Source: JAXLVB01 sp046329195 (GTDB taxonomy: Bacteria; Bacteroidota; Bacteroidia; Cytophagales; Spirosomataceae). From it: DNA of 64,000 nt. Position numbers and translations under genes: made by a program. The stretch spans positions 2,046,001 to 2,110,000 of the forward strand of contig JAXLVB010000002.1 in assembly GCA_046329195.1 (NCBI GenBank), given 5' to 3'. The first letter of the stretch is position 1; every line of letters begins with the position of its first letter. A model generated the notes under the pieces. That model worked only from the letters and a program-made list of their open reading frames with translations, was not told the origin of the DNA and did no database searches. Shown here one piece after another: positions 26,761-34,368 of this stretch.

Positions 26761-27309
26761 TTAGTCCACTTTCCCACCTTTTAGCTCGTCTTGCCATTTT
26801 TTAAGCTCATCCCACTTTCCGTTACCTGCTAACTCGGCTTGTTGAGGCCATGTAGTAGGGTCATGAATCTGAAAGCGTGGCCCTGCATTACGCAAAATTT
26901 CGGTGAGTTTGTCAGGACTTGTAGCTGCCAAATGTCTGAATGTTAGAATACCTGCATCATGGAGAAGTTGTTCAATTTTCGGGCCGATACCTTCTACTAC
27001 CTTTAAATCATCTGGAATCACGGGCGATGCCGGCTCTACAGGCACAAAGGTAGTCACGCCAGGAATAGCTGCTGCTGGTGGTGTAACTGAAATCGGCTGA
27101 ATTTCAGGTTGAATATATACTTTTGACTTCCGGCAGTCATCCAGTTCTACTCGCTTATCGGCAATTTGGCTTTTAAGGCCTGCTATTTCTACCGCCAAGG
27201 TACGGCGAGCCAACCACCATCCAATATAGGCAGCAATGGCCATAAGCGCCAATGCTTCCACTATAGCCATCAGGGTGTTTTGACTAAGTGGTGTTTGAAG
27301 TAATATCAT
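26761..27309 (-). CDS. Membrane-anchored helix-hairpin-helix protein, copy 2
   Basis: 182 residues: one N-terminal membrane span (LMAIVEALALMAIAAYIGWW), a short coiled region (LKSQIADKRVELDDCRKSK), a Pro/Val-rich linker, and a C-terminal helix-hairpin-helix module (DDLKVVEGIGPKIEQLLHDA, ILTFRHLAATSPDKLTEIL). The module resembles the HhH part of DUF4332/L21-associated predicted flap-nuclease-like proteins. Membrane anchoring makes a nuclease role uncertain. It is paralogous to the gene just upstream (27353-27877); both end in KWQDELKGGK. Confidence 0.8.
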   Translation of the reverse strand: MILLQTPLSQNTLMAIVEALALMAIAAYIGWWLARRTLAVEIAGLKSQIADKRVELDDCRKSKVYIQPEIQPISVTPPAAAIPGVTTFVPVEPASPVIPDDLKVVEGIGPKIEQLLHDAGILTFRHLAATSPDKLTEILRNAGPRFQIHDPTTWPQQAELAGNGKWDELKKWQDELKGGKVD

Positions 27310-27352
27310 AGTTGTGAGCAGTTTATGTCTAAGTATTGATTAAATCAGGAGG

Positions 27353-27877
27353 TTATTCCGTTTTTCCCCCTTTCAATTCATCTTGCCACTTTTGGAGTTC
27401 TTCAAACTTTCCATCACGTGCTAAGGCTGCTTGCTGTGGCCAAGTACTGGGATCATGAATCCGATAGTTGGGTCCAGCACCGTCCAGATAGCCTTTCAAT
27501 ACAGCAGGGTTTGCTGCTGCCAACTGTGCAAACGTATAAATGCCTTTGCTGTTAAACAATTGCTCAATCTTAGGCCCGATACCTTCCACGATTTTTAAGT
27601 CGTCAGGAGTAGGTGGCACTATGGGGGTTTCGACAACCGGAACAGGAGTGACGGCTGGTGTTTCTTGGGCTATCAGCGTACGGTTACTGACTTTCTTGCT
27701 GTTAAGGCAATCTTCCAGACCTGTTTCTAAGCTGGCGAGTTCTTCTTCTAAAGCCACCAGTTCACTTTTCCGACCGATGTATCCGATGATATAGCCCAAA
27801 ATAGCAGCCCCCACAAGCATCACAAGGTGCTGCCACCAAGCCTCTGGGTTTGCAAATGGATTAAAGTGTTCGTACAT
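27353..27877 (-). CDS. Membrane-anchored helix-hairpin-helix protein, copy 1
   Basis: About 174 residues from the chosen Met (MYEHFNPFANPEAWWQHLVM). The frame is open further upstream, but that adds an unlikely N-terminus overlapping the ompA-like gene region. It has one membrane span (LVMLVGAAILGYIIGYIGRK), a coiled stretch with LVALEEELASLETGLEDCLN, a Pro/Val linker, then DDLKIVEGIGPKIEQLFNSK and HDPSTWPQQAALARDGKFEE. Domain order and long identical patches with the next gene show a tandem duplication. Same operon as the OmpA-like gene. Confidence 0.8.
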   Translation of the reverse strand: MYEHFNPFANPEAWWQHLVMLVGAAILGYIIGYIGRKSELVALEEELASLETGLEDCLNSKKVSNRTLIAQETPAVTPVPVVETPIVPPTPDDLKIVEGIGPKIEQLFNSKGIYTFAQLAAANPAVLKGYLDGAGPNYRIHDPSTWPQQAALARDGKFEELQKWQDELKGGKTE

Positions 27878-27922
27878 ATTGATAAGATTTTGTAGCGTGA
27901 AAAGAAATAATTTGGACAAACT

Positions 27923-28504
27923 CTACTGCACTACCAACTCAACTCGGCGGTTGGCTTTGCGTCCGTCAGGGGTGTCGTTAGAGGCTTTAGGCATTGTTTC
28001 GCCTTTGGCTTCTACCACAATTTGCTCGCTAGGAATACCCGCTTTAGTCAGTTGTGCTTTTACGGCATCAGCTCGTTTTTGTGATAAACGCAAGTTTAGG
28101 TCATCGGGGCCAACATTATCGGCGTGACCAGCCAACAACAGTTTTTTGTCTTTGTGCTCTGCCAAATACGATTTGGCTTCATCCACAAATTTCTTGTTCT
28201 CGCCAGTACGAATATAGTCCGTTTTACCAGTATTGAAATACACAGTGATAGGCTTAAACACCGACTCGTACTTCTCGGCTTGGGCGAGCTTTTCTTCTGT
28301 TGTAGGGGGTGGAGCAGTAGTATCAGGCTGAACTGCCGAGCTATCCAGTGCTGGAGGAGTAACGGCGGCTATTGTATCAGCCTTTACTTCTGTGGCAGGA
28401 GTACCAGCGTCGTAGCAAAGTTGTTTTACCTTACAAACATGCCAATAGGTAGAGCCACCCATCCAAAGGACAAGCGCAATCCACCAAGGGGTTTTGCTAT
28501 TCAT
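27923..28504 (-). CDS. OmpA-family peptidoglycan-binding protein
   Basis: 193 residues. An N-terminal membrane anchor (WWIALVLWMGGSTYWHVC) and an Ala/Pro/Thr linker precede an OmpA C-terminal domain: VYFNTGKTDYIRTGENKKFV, LAGHADNVGPDDLNLRLSQK, RADAVKAQL, and GRKANRRVELVVQ. The domain binds the peptide stem of peptidoglycan, so the protein links inner membrane to cell wall. First gene of a three-gene cluster with two membrane HhH proteins, suggesting an envelope-associated complex (inference). Confidence 0.88.
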   Translation of the reverse strand: MNSKTPWWIALVLWMGGSTYWHVCKVKQLCYDAGTPATEVKADTIAAVTPPALDSSAVQPDTTAPPPTTEEKLAQAEKYESVFKPITVYFNTGKTDYIRTGENKKFVDEAKSYLAEHKDKKLLLAGHADNVGPDDLNLRLSQKRADAVKAQLTKAGIPSEQIVVEAKGETMPKASNDTPDGRKANRRVELVVQ

Positions 28505-28529
28505 GTGTGTGGGATTTGGGTTAGAAAAA

Positions 28530-28578
28530 AAATTGGATGACTATTCGACGGAACAATGGCCGAATAGTCATCCAATTT
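28530..28578 (-). terminator. Intrinsic terminator of rho
   Basis: AAATTGGATGACTATTCG (28530-28547) and its exact complement (28561-28578) form an 18-bp stem with a 13-nt loop. In the minus direction the stem is followed by a long U-tract (plus-strand A-run 28524-28531). It lies 58 nt past the rho stop. Confidence 0.9.
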
Positions 28579-28635
28579 CAAAAGAAAAACCCTAAATTCC
28601 AAGAATTCAGCTGATTTCCTGCCGATTATTTATCA

Positions 28636-30342
28636 TTATCGGTTCATCGAAAGCAAGAACTCTTCGTTGCTACGTGTGCCTTTCATGTGTTCTTGCAAAA
28701 ATTCCATCGCCTCAATCGGGTTCATGTCTGACATATACTTACGCAAAATCCAGATTTTGGCTAACGTATCTTTGTCCATCAAGAGGTCTTCACGGCGAGT
28801 ACCCGACGCTGGTACATCAATAGCAGGGAACATTCGACGGTTAGATAGCTTGCGGTCAAGCTGCAATTCCATATTACCTGTTCCTTTAAATTCTTCAAAA
28901 ATAACCTCGTCCATTTTAGAGCCTGTTTCAATCAAGGCCGTAGCGATGATGGTCAATGAGCCACCATTTTCCACATTACGAGCTGCTCCAAAGAATCGCT
29001 TGGGTTTGTGTAGAGCGTTGGCATCAACCCCACCTGACAAAATCTTACCAGACGATGGAACTACCGTATTATACGCACGAGCCAGACGGGTAATAGAGTC
29101 TAACAAAATCACTACATCGTGTCCACATTCTACCATACGCTTCGCTTTTTCGAGTACCATGCTCGAAACTTTCACGTGACGTTCGGCTTGCTCGTCAAAA
29201 GTCGAGGAGATTACCTCTGCTCGTACGCTACGCTGCATGTCCGTTACTTCTTCGGGGCGTTCGTCAATGAGCAAAATAATCAGGAAGACTTCGGGGTGGT
29301 TTCTCGCAATGGAGTTGGCAATCTCTTTCAAAAGAACAGTTTTACCCGTTTTGGGCTGCGCCACAATCATCCCCCGTTGTCCTTTACCGATGGGTGCAAA
29401 CAAATCCAAAATCCGGGTGGACATTTGGTCGGGACGGGTAAAGAGGTTGAGTTTTTCGTCAGGAAAAAGTGGCGTTAGGTACTCAAACGGAATACGGTCT
29501 CGGATTTCTTCGGTTGATTTCCCGTTGACGCTCTCCACTCGCAACAAGGCGAAGTATTTTTCACCTTCTTTGGGTGGGCGAATTGCTCCTTTTACTGTAT
29601 CACCCGTTTTAAGACCAAACAGCTTTATCTGCGAAGGCGATACGTAAATATCATCAGGCGAAGCCAAGTAGTTGTAGTCTGCCGAGCGCAAAAAACCATA
29701 GCCACCATCTTGCATGATTTCCAGAACTCCTTCATTTTCGATAAGCCCATCAAACTCTCGTACGTTCTGGTTATAGTTTTTCCGATAATTAAAATTAGTC
29801 GGATTGGCATTGTTACGATTAATATTCTCTTCTCGGTTTTCTCTCACTACGGGCGGCAACACCTCTTCTTTAATAGGGAGCACTTGTTCTGTTGTTTCAA
29901 CAACACCAAGTACTTCATCTTGCACCGAAGGTTCTTCTTCTACAATAGTGCCAAAATCAGGGGAATCCAGCGATAAATCAAGGGGAGGTTCGTTCATTAC
30001 AGGCGTTTCTTCCTGTACTACGATAGGCCGAGGCGAAAACAGCGGTTTTTTAATTTCGGGTTCATCGTTGCTTCGCTTAATGCGCTGACGCTTCGGGCGT
30101 GCCCCGTTTTCGGTTTCTTCGGGAAGCACTTTCCGAATACTCTTTTTTTCGGGTTTATCCATAGATTGAGGTTCGACAGGAGGGGCTGGTGTATCTTTTT
30201 CGGGGGTAACTGCTTGTTTGTCCAGAATCCGATACACTAAGTCCTTTTTGCTCAACTGGGCAATGTTTTGCAGTTTAAATTCTTTAGCGATTTCTCGAAG
30301 TTCAGGCAGAACCTTCGAGTTCAATTCATCAATAGTGTACAT
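28636..30342 (-). CDS. rho: Transcription termination factor Rho
   Basis: About 568 residues, compared with 419 in E. coli. The N-terminal SAP-like helix region is present (IDELNSKVLPELREIAKEFK). An acidic, Pro/Glu/Asn-rich insertion of roughly 150 residues follows, typical of Bacteroidota Rho. Then come the RNA-binding OSB domain (GVLEIMQDGGYGFLRSADYN) and the ATPase core with Walker A (QPKTGKTVLLKEI), IDERPEEVTDMQRSV and Walker B (HDVVILLDSITRLARAYN). The ATG at 30342 was chosen over an in-frame TTG upstream. It has a promoter about 265 nt upstream and so a long leader. Confidence 0.97.
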   Translation of the reverse strand: MYTIDELNSKVLPELREIAKEFKLQNIAQLSKKDLVYRILDKQAVTPEKDTPAPPVEPQSMDKPEKKSIRKVLPEETENGARPKRQRIKRSNDEPEIKKPLFSPRPIVVQEETPVMNEPPLDLSLDSPDFGTIVEEEPSVQDEVLGVVETTEQVLPIKEEVLPPVVRENREENINRNNANPTNFNYRKNYNQNVREFDGLIENEGVLEIMQDGGYGFLRSADYNYLASPDDIYVSPSQIKLFGLKTGDTVKGAIRPPKEGEKYFALLRVESVNGKSTEEIRDRIPFEYLTPLFPDEKLNLFTRPDQMSTRILDLFAPIGKGQRGMIVAQPKTGKTVLLKEIANSIARNHPEVFLIILLIDERPEEVTDMQRSVRAEVISSTFDEQAERHVKVSSMVLEKAKRMVECGHDVVILLDSITRLARAYNTVVPSSGKILSGGVDANALHKPKRFFGAARNVENGGSLTIIATALIETGSKMDEVIFEEFKGTGNMELQLDRKLSNRRMFPAIDVPASGTRREDLLMDKDTLAKIWILRKYMSDMNPIEAMEFLQEHMKGTRSNEEFLLSMNR

Positions 30343-30608
30343 GATAAAAAATCTTAGCAAGGAAAATTCAAGCCTTGATAATGTGGATGAAGATGATGCT
30401 TGTTGGTAGTATTAATTCAAGATTTTCTGAGATTTTGAAATCAACTAATGGCTCGCTTATAGAGCGGCATCCGTTGTGATTTCTCTTACCATACAACGAT
30501 GTAAATTGGTAGAGATTAAAGAGTTTTGTTAAAAGAGGAGTGACTTTTCAGCTAACACAGTACCACTACACAGCAGATGAGTCAGAGCAGTAAAATCGAA
30601 TTGTCTTG

Positions 30609-30639
30609 CAAAGCTAACACGAAAGCCTCAGTTTGTCAA
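30609..30639 (-). promoter_or_regulatory. Promoter of rho
   Basis: On the minus strand, TTG (30639-30637) and TAGCTTTG (30616-30609) are spaced by 20 nt, a full match to the Bacteroidota consensus. Predicted transcription start is near 30602, leaving about 260 nt before the rho ATG. Confidence 0.65.
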
Positions 30640-30806
30640 GAGCTAACGGTAAGTTTTTGTACTTATTGTAACGTTTTGATTTTCTGAATATTGTGCACCA
30701 ATTGTATTTTTAGTCAATCGTTACGCTTGAAACACCCTCCCCTCTATACATTTAATGTATCGTTTTGATACAACAATTGATTTCAAAATCACAGTACTAT
30801 GATAGC

Positions 30807-30848
30807 AAAACAAAGAGAGCAGACGAAATCGTCTGCTCTCTTTGTTTT
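30807..30848. terminator. Terminator of the repeat-rich secreted protein gene
   Basis: A 20-bp perfect stem: AAAACAAAGAGAGCAGACGA (30807-30826) and its complement (30829-30848), with a 2-nt centre. It lies 15 nt past the gene end. Confidence 0.85.
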
Positions 30849-30862
30849 ATTTTAAAGGCTTT

Positions 30863-31915
30863 CTACCACTCGCCATGCCGATGCCGCTCGCCACTGCGTG
30901 GGGTCTGAGGACTTCGGCCACCGTCGCCCCTGCCACCACGGTCGTTAGGAGTGGGGTCATAACGGCGTCCATCATTGCCGCCATTGGCAGGAACCTGTGG
31001 ATTTCGACCATTATCATATCCGCCGCTTGGGTTCGGGCGTCCATCATTGCCGCCATTGACAGGACTTTGTGGATTTCGACCATTATCGTAACCACCGCTA
31101 GGATTGGGGCGAGTATCATACCCACCTTGTGGGCGACTCCCCCCTTGGTTGGGGTAGGTATTGGGACGATTGTCGTAGCCGCCACTTGGGTTGGGGCGAG
31201 TATCATACCCACCTTGTGGGCGACTCCCCCCTTGATTGGGGTAGGTATTGGGACGATTGTCGTAGCCACCTTGTAGGTGCCCCCCCCCTTGGTTGGGATA
31301 GACGTTGGGGCGGTTGTCGTAGCCGCCACGTGAGCCAGGATAATCATTTCGATTACGCCCATAGTCATGATTACGTCCGTTGTAATAGTCTCGGCCTGCA
31401 CGGTTGTTATTGTGTCGGAACCACCCCGTGTAATTCGAACGAGGAGCATAGCCCAATTTAACATTACCAAAGCCACGTTTGTCAAAACGATAAAAATCGT
31501 ATCCTCCCGAATAGTACCAGTTGGCATAACCACGGCGGTCGTAGCCGTACGGGTCAAAGCCATAGAAAGCTCGGTCGTAATCGTATAACTCTAACCCTAC
31601 TTGGCGGTTGAGATACATGATTTCATCCCAGATTTCTTGTTGTTCCCAACTACTAAAAAAACCGTCTGATTGATAGGCATATTCACGACGTTCGATATCT
31701 TCTAAGCGACGATAGAGGCGATTGGTTTCGTTAGGAGTAAGCAATCCCTGGCGCACGCCATTGCTGATGCGTACACGGATGTCCCAGTGCCAGTCAAAGT
31801 TGTCATCACAATAGTAGCGCTCGTCGTTATAGCCGTTAGTAGAATAGCCATACTGGGCTTTTGTGGCGGCTACTGTCACCATCATCAATCCTACCATTAT
31901 CATGTACTTTTTCAT
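30863..31915 (-). CDS. Secreted Gly/Tyr/Asn/Pro-rich tandem-repeat protein
   Basis: 350 residues with signal peptide (MKKYMIMVGLMMVTVAATKA). Residues about 20-120 form a helical, charged domain (WDIRVRISNGVRQGLLTPNE, RLYRRLEDIERREY, SSWEQQEIWDEIMYLNRQVG). The middle is Tyr/Gly-rich (YDRRGYANWYYSGGYDFYRF). The C-terminal half is low-complexity repeats of GGYDNRPNTYPNQGGSRPQ and GGYDNGRNPQ-type units, ending in a basic tail. No enzyme motif. Likely surface, extracellular or matrix-like. Repeat number may vary between strains. Confidence 0.8.
   Translation of the reverse strand: MKKYMIMVGLMMVTVAATKAQYGYSTNGYNDERYYCDDNFDWHWDIRVRISNGVRQGLLTPNETNRLYRRLEDIERREYAYQSDGFFSSWEQQEIWDEIMYLNRQVGLELYDYDRAFYGFDPYGYDRRGYANWYYSGGYDFYRFDKRGFGNVKLGYAPRSNYTGWFRHNNNRAGRDYYNGRNHDYGRNRNDYPGSRGGYDNRPNVYPNQGGGHLQGGYDNRPNTYPNQGGSRPQGGYDTRPNPSGGYDNRPNTYPNQGGSRPQGGYDTRPNPSGGYDNGRNPQSPVNGGNDGRPNPSGGYDNGRNPQVPANGGNDGRRYDPTPNDRGGRGDGGRSPQTPRSGERHRHGEW
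30964..31107 (-). repeat. Two 72-bp in-frame tandem repeats
   Basis: A unit starting GGCGTCCATCATTGCCGCC on the plus strand occurs at 30964 and again 72 bp later at 31036, with few mismatches. It encodes 24-residue repeats of the NPSGGYDNGRNPQ...GGNDGR type in the secreted repeat protein. Confidence 0.85.
31111..31284 (-). repeat. Two 87-bp in-frame tandem repeats
   Basis: A unit starting GAGTATCATACCCACCTTG on the plus strand occurs at 31111 and again 87 bp later at 31198, almost identical over about 80 bp. It encodes the 29-residue GGYDNRPNTYPNQGGSRPQ plus GGYDTRPNPS repeat. A third, more diverged unit follows to about 31330. Confidence 0.85.
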
Positions 31916-32136
31916 ATTCGTAACTATTTAAGTGAATTTATCTCTAAGACGAAAAAATCGATCAAACGTTTACTAACAAAACGTTAATACATGTTAAGGT
32001 TTGTTAAGAAGTGGGCAAAAAGAGTAGAGATCCTTACATTGAGGTATGTACCTCAACAAACCTTTGAATTTCAGAACAATATGATTTTTGCTGTCTGCTT
32101 CTCAATACCAGCTACCTAACTTTTAAATTTTCAGTT

Positions 32137-32144
32137 TAATTTTG
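32137..32144 (+). promoter_or_regulatory. -7 element of the GNAT gene
   Basis: TAATTTTG fits TAnnTTTG and ends 22 nt before the ATG. No TTG at -33 spacing. Confidence 0.4.
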
Positions 32145-32166
32145 GTCCACCACTACCAACAAACCG

Positions 32167-32697
32167 ATGCTTCAGATTCAGCCCACTCGCCACATTGACC
32201 AAATACAACACCTTGGTTATCAGACTTATTTACCACATTACCCTCATCTCTGGCACGAAGGTGGTGCTGAGTGGTATTTGAATCGTTGCTTCAATGAATC
32301 GCAATTAGCTACTGAGTTGACCAATCCGGCTATTACCTATTATGCTATTTATTATCAAGGCCAAGAGGTTGGATTGCTCAAATTGGTGAAGTATAAAACC
32401 CCTTCTGGTGAGTTGGACGACAAGGCTTTGTATTTAGAAAAAATCTATTTTTCGGAAGGCTATACGGGCATGGGTTTGGGGCAACAAACCATTCAATGGG
32501 TGTGTGAACAGGCTCAACAGCAAGGAGTTGAGTATATATGGCTTATGGCGATGGATTCGTCACACAAGGCAATAGCCAGCTATCAAAAAGCAGGCTTTGT
32601 ACCAATAGCCACCACTCGTCTTGACGACACCGACTTTCGACTCATGAAGTCTGAATATCGAGGAATGGTGGTGTTGAAGAGGTTTAGTAATTTCTAA
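32167..32697 (+). CDS. GNAT-family N-acetyltransferase
   Basis: 176 residues. GNAT core: YYAIYYQGQEVGLLKLVKY, the strand ALYLEKIYFSEGYTGMGLGQ with an acetyl-CoA pyrophosphate loop of the Q/R-x-x-G-x-G/A type, and IASYQKAGFVPIATTRLDD at motif B. Substrate unknown, possibly a small amine or a protein N-terminus. Its stop is only 2 nt from the end of the convergent mutA gene. Confidence 0.85.
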   Translation: MLQIQPTRHIDQIQHLGYQTYLPHYPHLWHEGGAEWYLNRCFNESQLATELTNPAITYYAIYYQGQEVGLLKLVKYKTPSGELDDKALYLEKIYFSEGYTGMGLGQQTIQWVCEQAQQQGVEYIWLMAMDSSHKAIASYQKAGFVPIATTRLDDTDFRLMKSEYRGMVVLKRFSNF

Positions 32698-32699
32698 AG

Positions 32700-34094
32700 T
32701 TATGCTTCAAAAGTTGATGATAATCGCCTGTTTTCCAACAAGATAAACGAAGGTATTTCAAATGAAATAGGCTCCGATACCCTTAATTTTTCAAAAGGTT
32801 CTTCATCAAAACGAAACTTATTGACACCTACCATCACCGCCTTATTGGCTTGTAAAGCAGCCGATTGGTTTTCCCAAACTACTTTGATTTGGTTTTGAAT
32901 CCAGTTGTTTTTGATGGCTTCTACAAAGCCGCCTTGAGCTTCAACCTCTTGCAAAAGGTGCCAAGCTTGTTCTGCTAATTGGACTGTTAGGGTTTCGAGA
33001 TAGTAACTACCCGCTGCAGGGTCAACGGTTTGGTTCAGGTAGCTTTCTTCTTTCAGAATGGTGCTGATATTACGGGCAATACGTTGCGAAAATTCCGTTT
33101 CGGGATGGTACACATGGTCGTACGCATGAATACTCAAAGCATTGCAGCCGCCCAAAACAGCACTCATAGCCTCGGTAGTAGCCCTGAGCAGATTGGTATA
33201 GGGTGTAATGGCTGCATCATAAAAGGTAGAAGTGGTTGCATGGATGAAGTAGGTGTGGGCAGTCTCCATTGGCGAAAACGATTCTACAACCCGCCTAAAC
33301 AAATAGCGAAGTGCTCTCAACTTTGCGATTTCGATGAAGTAATCAGTGCCAACCGAAACCGAAAACTCGATATTGTTTACTATCTCATCAACACTAAGTC
33401 CTTCGTCGGTGAGTTTGTCTAAGTACGTGATAGCAGAGGCAAGCAAAAACGCCAATTCTTGCGCAGCATTGGCGCCAGCATTATGAAACACATGGCTACT
33501 TATGGTTAGTGCTTTGAACTGCTGCCAATCGGACGTTTGTCGAATAGCCAAGGCTTTTTGTGTCCAGCAGTCTTCGTGCCACGCTCCTGTAGAAACCCAT
33601 TCGGCTAAGCAATCATCTACCAAGCCTCCTTTGGGGTAATAGCCAACCACCTTTTTTATATCCCCAATTAGCGCTACACTCTGATGGTTGATTTTGAAAA
33701 AAATGGCGTTTTCAGATAATTTAATTTTATCAAGAAGTTTTGCCATGTTAAAGTTTGCTACTACCTGATGTGACAGGTCAAAGCAAATAGCATCTGCACC
33801 TGCTTTTAGGGCGTGTACTGCTTGTTGATTCGCTGTTTTTTCGTCAGACACTGTAATGGCTTCTCTGTTTTGCCAATCTGCTACAGTCGGCCAAAAGTTC
33901 TGTTTCACTCCTTGAAACAGGGTAGTAACAGTCAGACTTTCAAGGTCTTCATCATTGTAAAACGGAGCTATATTAAAGCCTTGCTGTGTATGCCAAGTGA
34001 GCGTTTGGTCAAAATCTTTCCCTTTTAAATCTTTGATTGCTTGTTGCTTCCACTGAGCCTTGTCACTTTTTGCAAATTCAGCGAATAGAGCCAT
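32700..34094 (-). CDS. mutA: Methylmalonyl-CoA mutase small (beta) subunit
   Basis: 464 residues. TIM-barrel family features: WPTVADWQNRE, SSHVFHNAGANAAQELAFLL (the SSxHxxxAGA segment), SFSPMETAHTYFIHATTSTF, AVLGGCNALSIHAYD and QTVDPAAGSYYLETLT. It forms a heterodimer with MutB, interconverting methylmalonyl- and succinyl-CoA; the small subunit is non-catalytic. It lacks the C-terminal degenerate B12-binding domain of longer homologues. The partner gene begins about 30 kb away at 63788 on the other strand, whereas the two are usually adjacent. Confidence 0.9.
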   Translation of the reverse strand: MALFAEFAKSDKAQWKQQAIKDLKGKDFDQTLTWHTQQGFNIAPFYNDEDLESLTVTTLFQGVKQNFWPTVADWQNREAITVSDEKTANQQAVHALKAGADAICFDLSHQVVANFNMAKLLDKIKLSENAIFFKINHQSVALIGDIKKVVGYYPKGGLVDDCLAEWVSTGAWHEDCWTQKALAIRQTSDWQQFKALTISSHVFHNAGANAAQELAFLLASAITYLDKLTDEGLSVDEIVNNIEFSVSVGTDYFIEIAKLRALRYLFRRVVESFSPMETAHTYFIHATTSTFYDAAITPYTNLLRATTEAMSAVLGGCNALSIHAYDHVYHPETEFSQRIARNISTILKEESYLNQTVDPAAGSYYLETLTVQLAEQAWHLLQEVEAQGGFVEAIKNNWIQNQIKVVWENQSAALQANKAVMVGVNKFRFDEEPFEKLRVSEPISFEIPSFILLENRRLSSTFEA

Positions 34095-34110
34095 ACGTAT
34101 CCTTGTAAAT

Positions 34111-34128
34111 GTACAATAAAATTTGTAC
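34111..34128. promoter_or_regulatory. Palindromic site upstream of mutA
   Basis: GTACAA (34111-34116) and TTGTAC (34123-34128) with a 6-nt AT spacer, 17 nt upstream of the mutA ATG. Symmetry and position fit a repressor operator. A related wider-spaced pair is upstream of feoA. Confidence 0.35.
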
Positions 34129-34315
34129 TATTTTAAGTTTTTAACTTTTCATGGTAAAGATAGGCGAATAGTTTTTTCAAATCAAAATTTTATTGCAATT
34201 TGAAAGAATTGAAGGAGTCACACTATTAGCCAAAGGTTTTTCAGTAGCGGATTTTAGGGAAATAAGATTTTTTGGAGAAACCTTTTCTAATAGCGAAAGG
34301 TGGCATATTTTTTCC

Positions 34316-34323
34316 TATCTTTG
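34316..34323 (+). promoter_or_regulatory. -7 element of dnaA
   Basis: TATCTTTG fits TAnnTTTG and lies 45 nt before the chosen ATG. It falls inside the open reading frame that extends upstream, supporting the later start. Confidence 0.5.
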
Positions 34324-34368
34324 TCTCCCTTTTTTGGGGAGCAACATCAATCGTACGAGCGTATAAAT

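Larger units (their letters stand above)
30343..30862. other. 520-bp region: rho leader and intergenic space
   Basis: From 30343 to about 30602 is the predicted untranslated leader of rho. Beyond the promoter at 30609-30639 lies AT-rich sequence with a small hairpin (TGTATC at 30756-30761, GATACA at 30767-30772), then the terminator of the next gene. No ORF is supported. Confidence 0.5.

Noticed and set aside
30842..31563. Long ORFs on both strands overlapping the repeat-rich protein gene
   Set aside because: They are Thr/Ile/Val-rich shadows created by the GC-biased tandem repeats. The frame at 30863-31915 has a signal peptide and sensible repeats.
34095..34368. oriC beside dnaA
   Set aside because: No cluster of TTATCCACA boxes and no DUE-like repeat was found on either side of dnaA.
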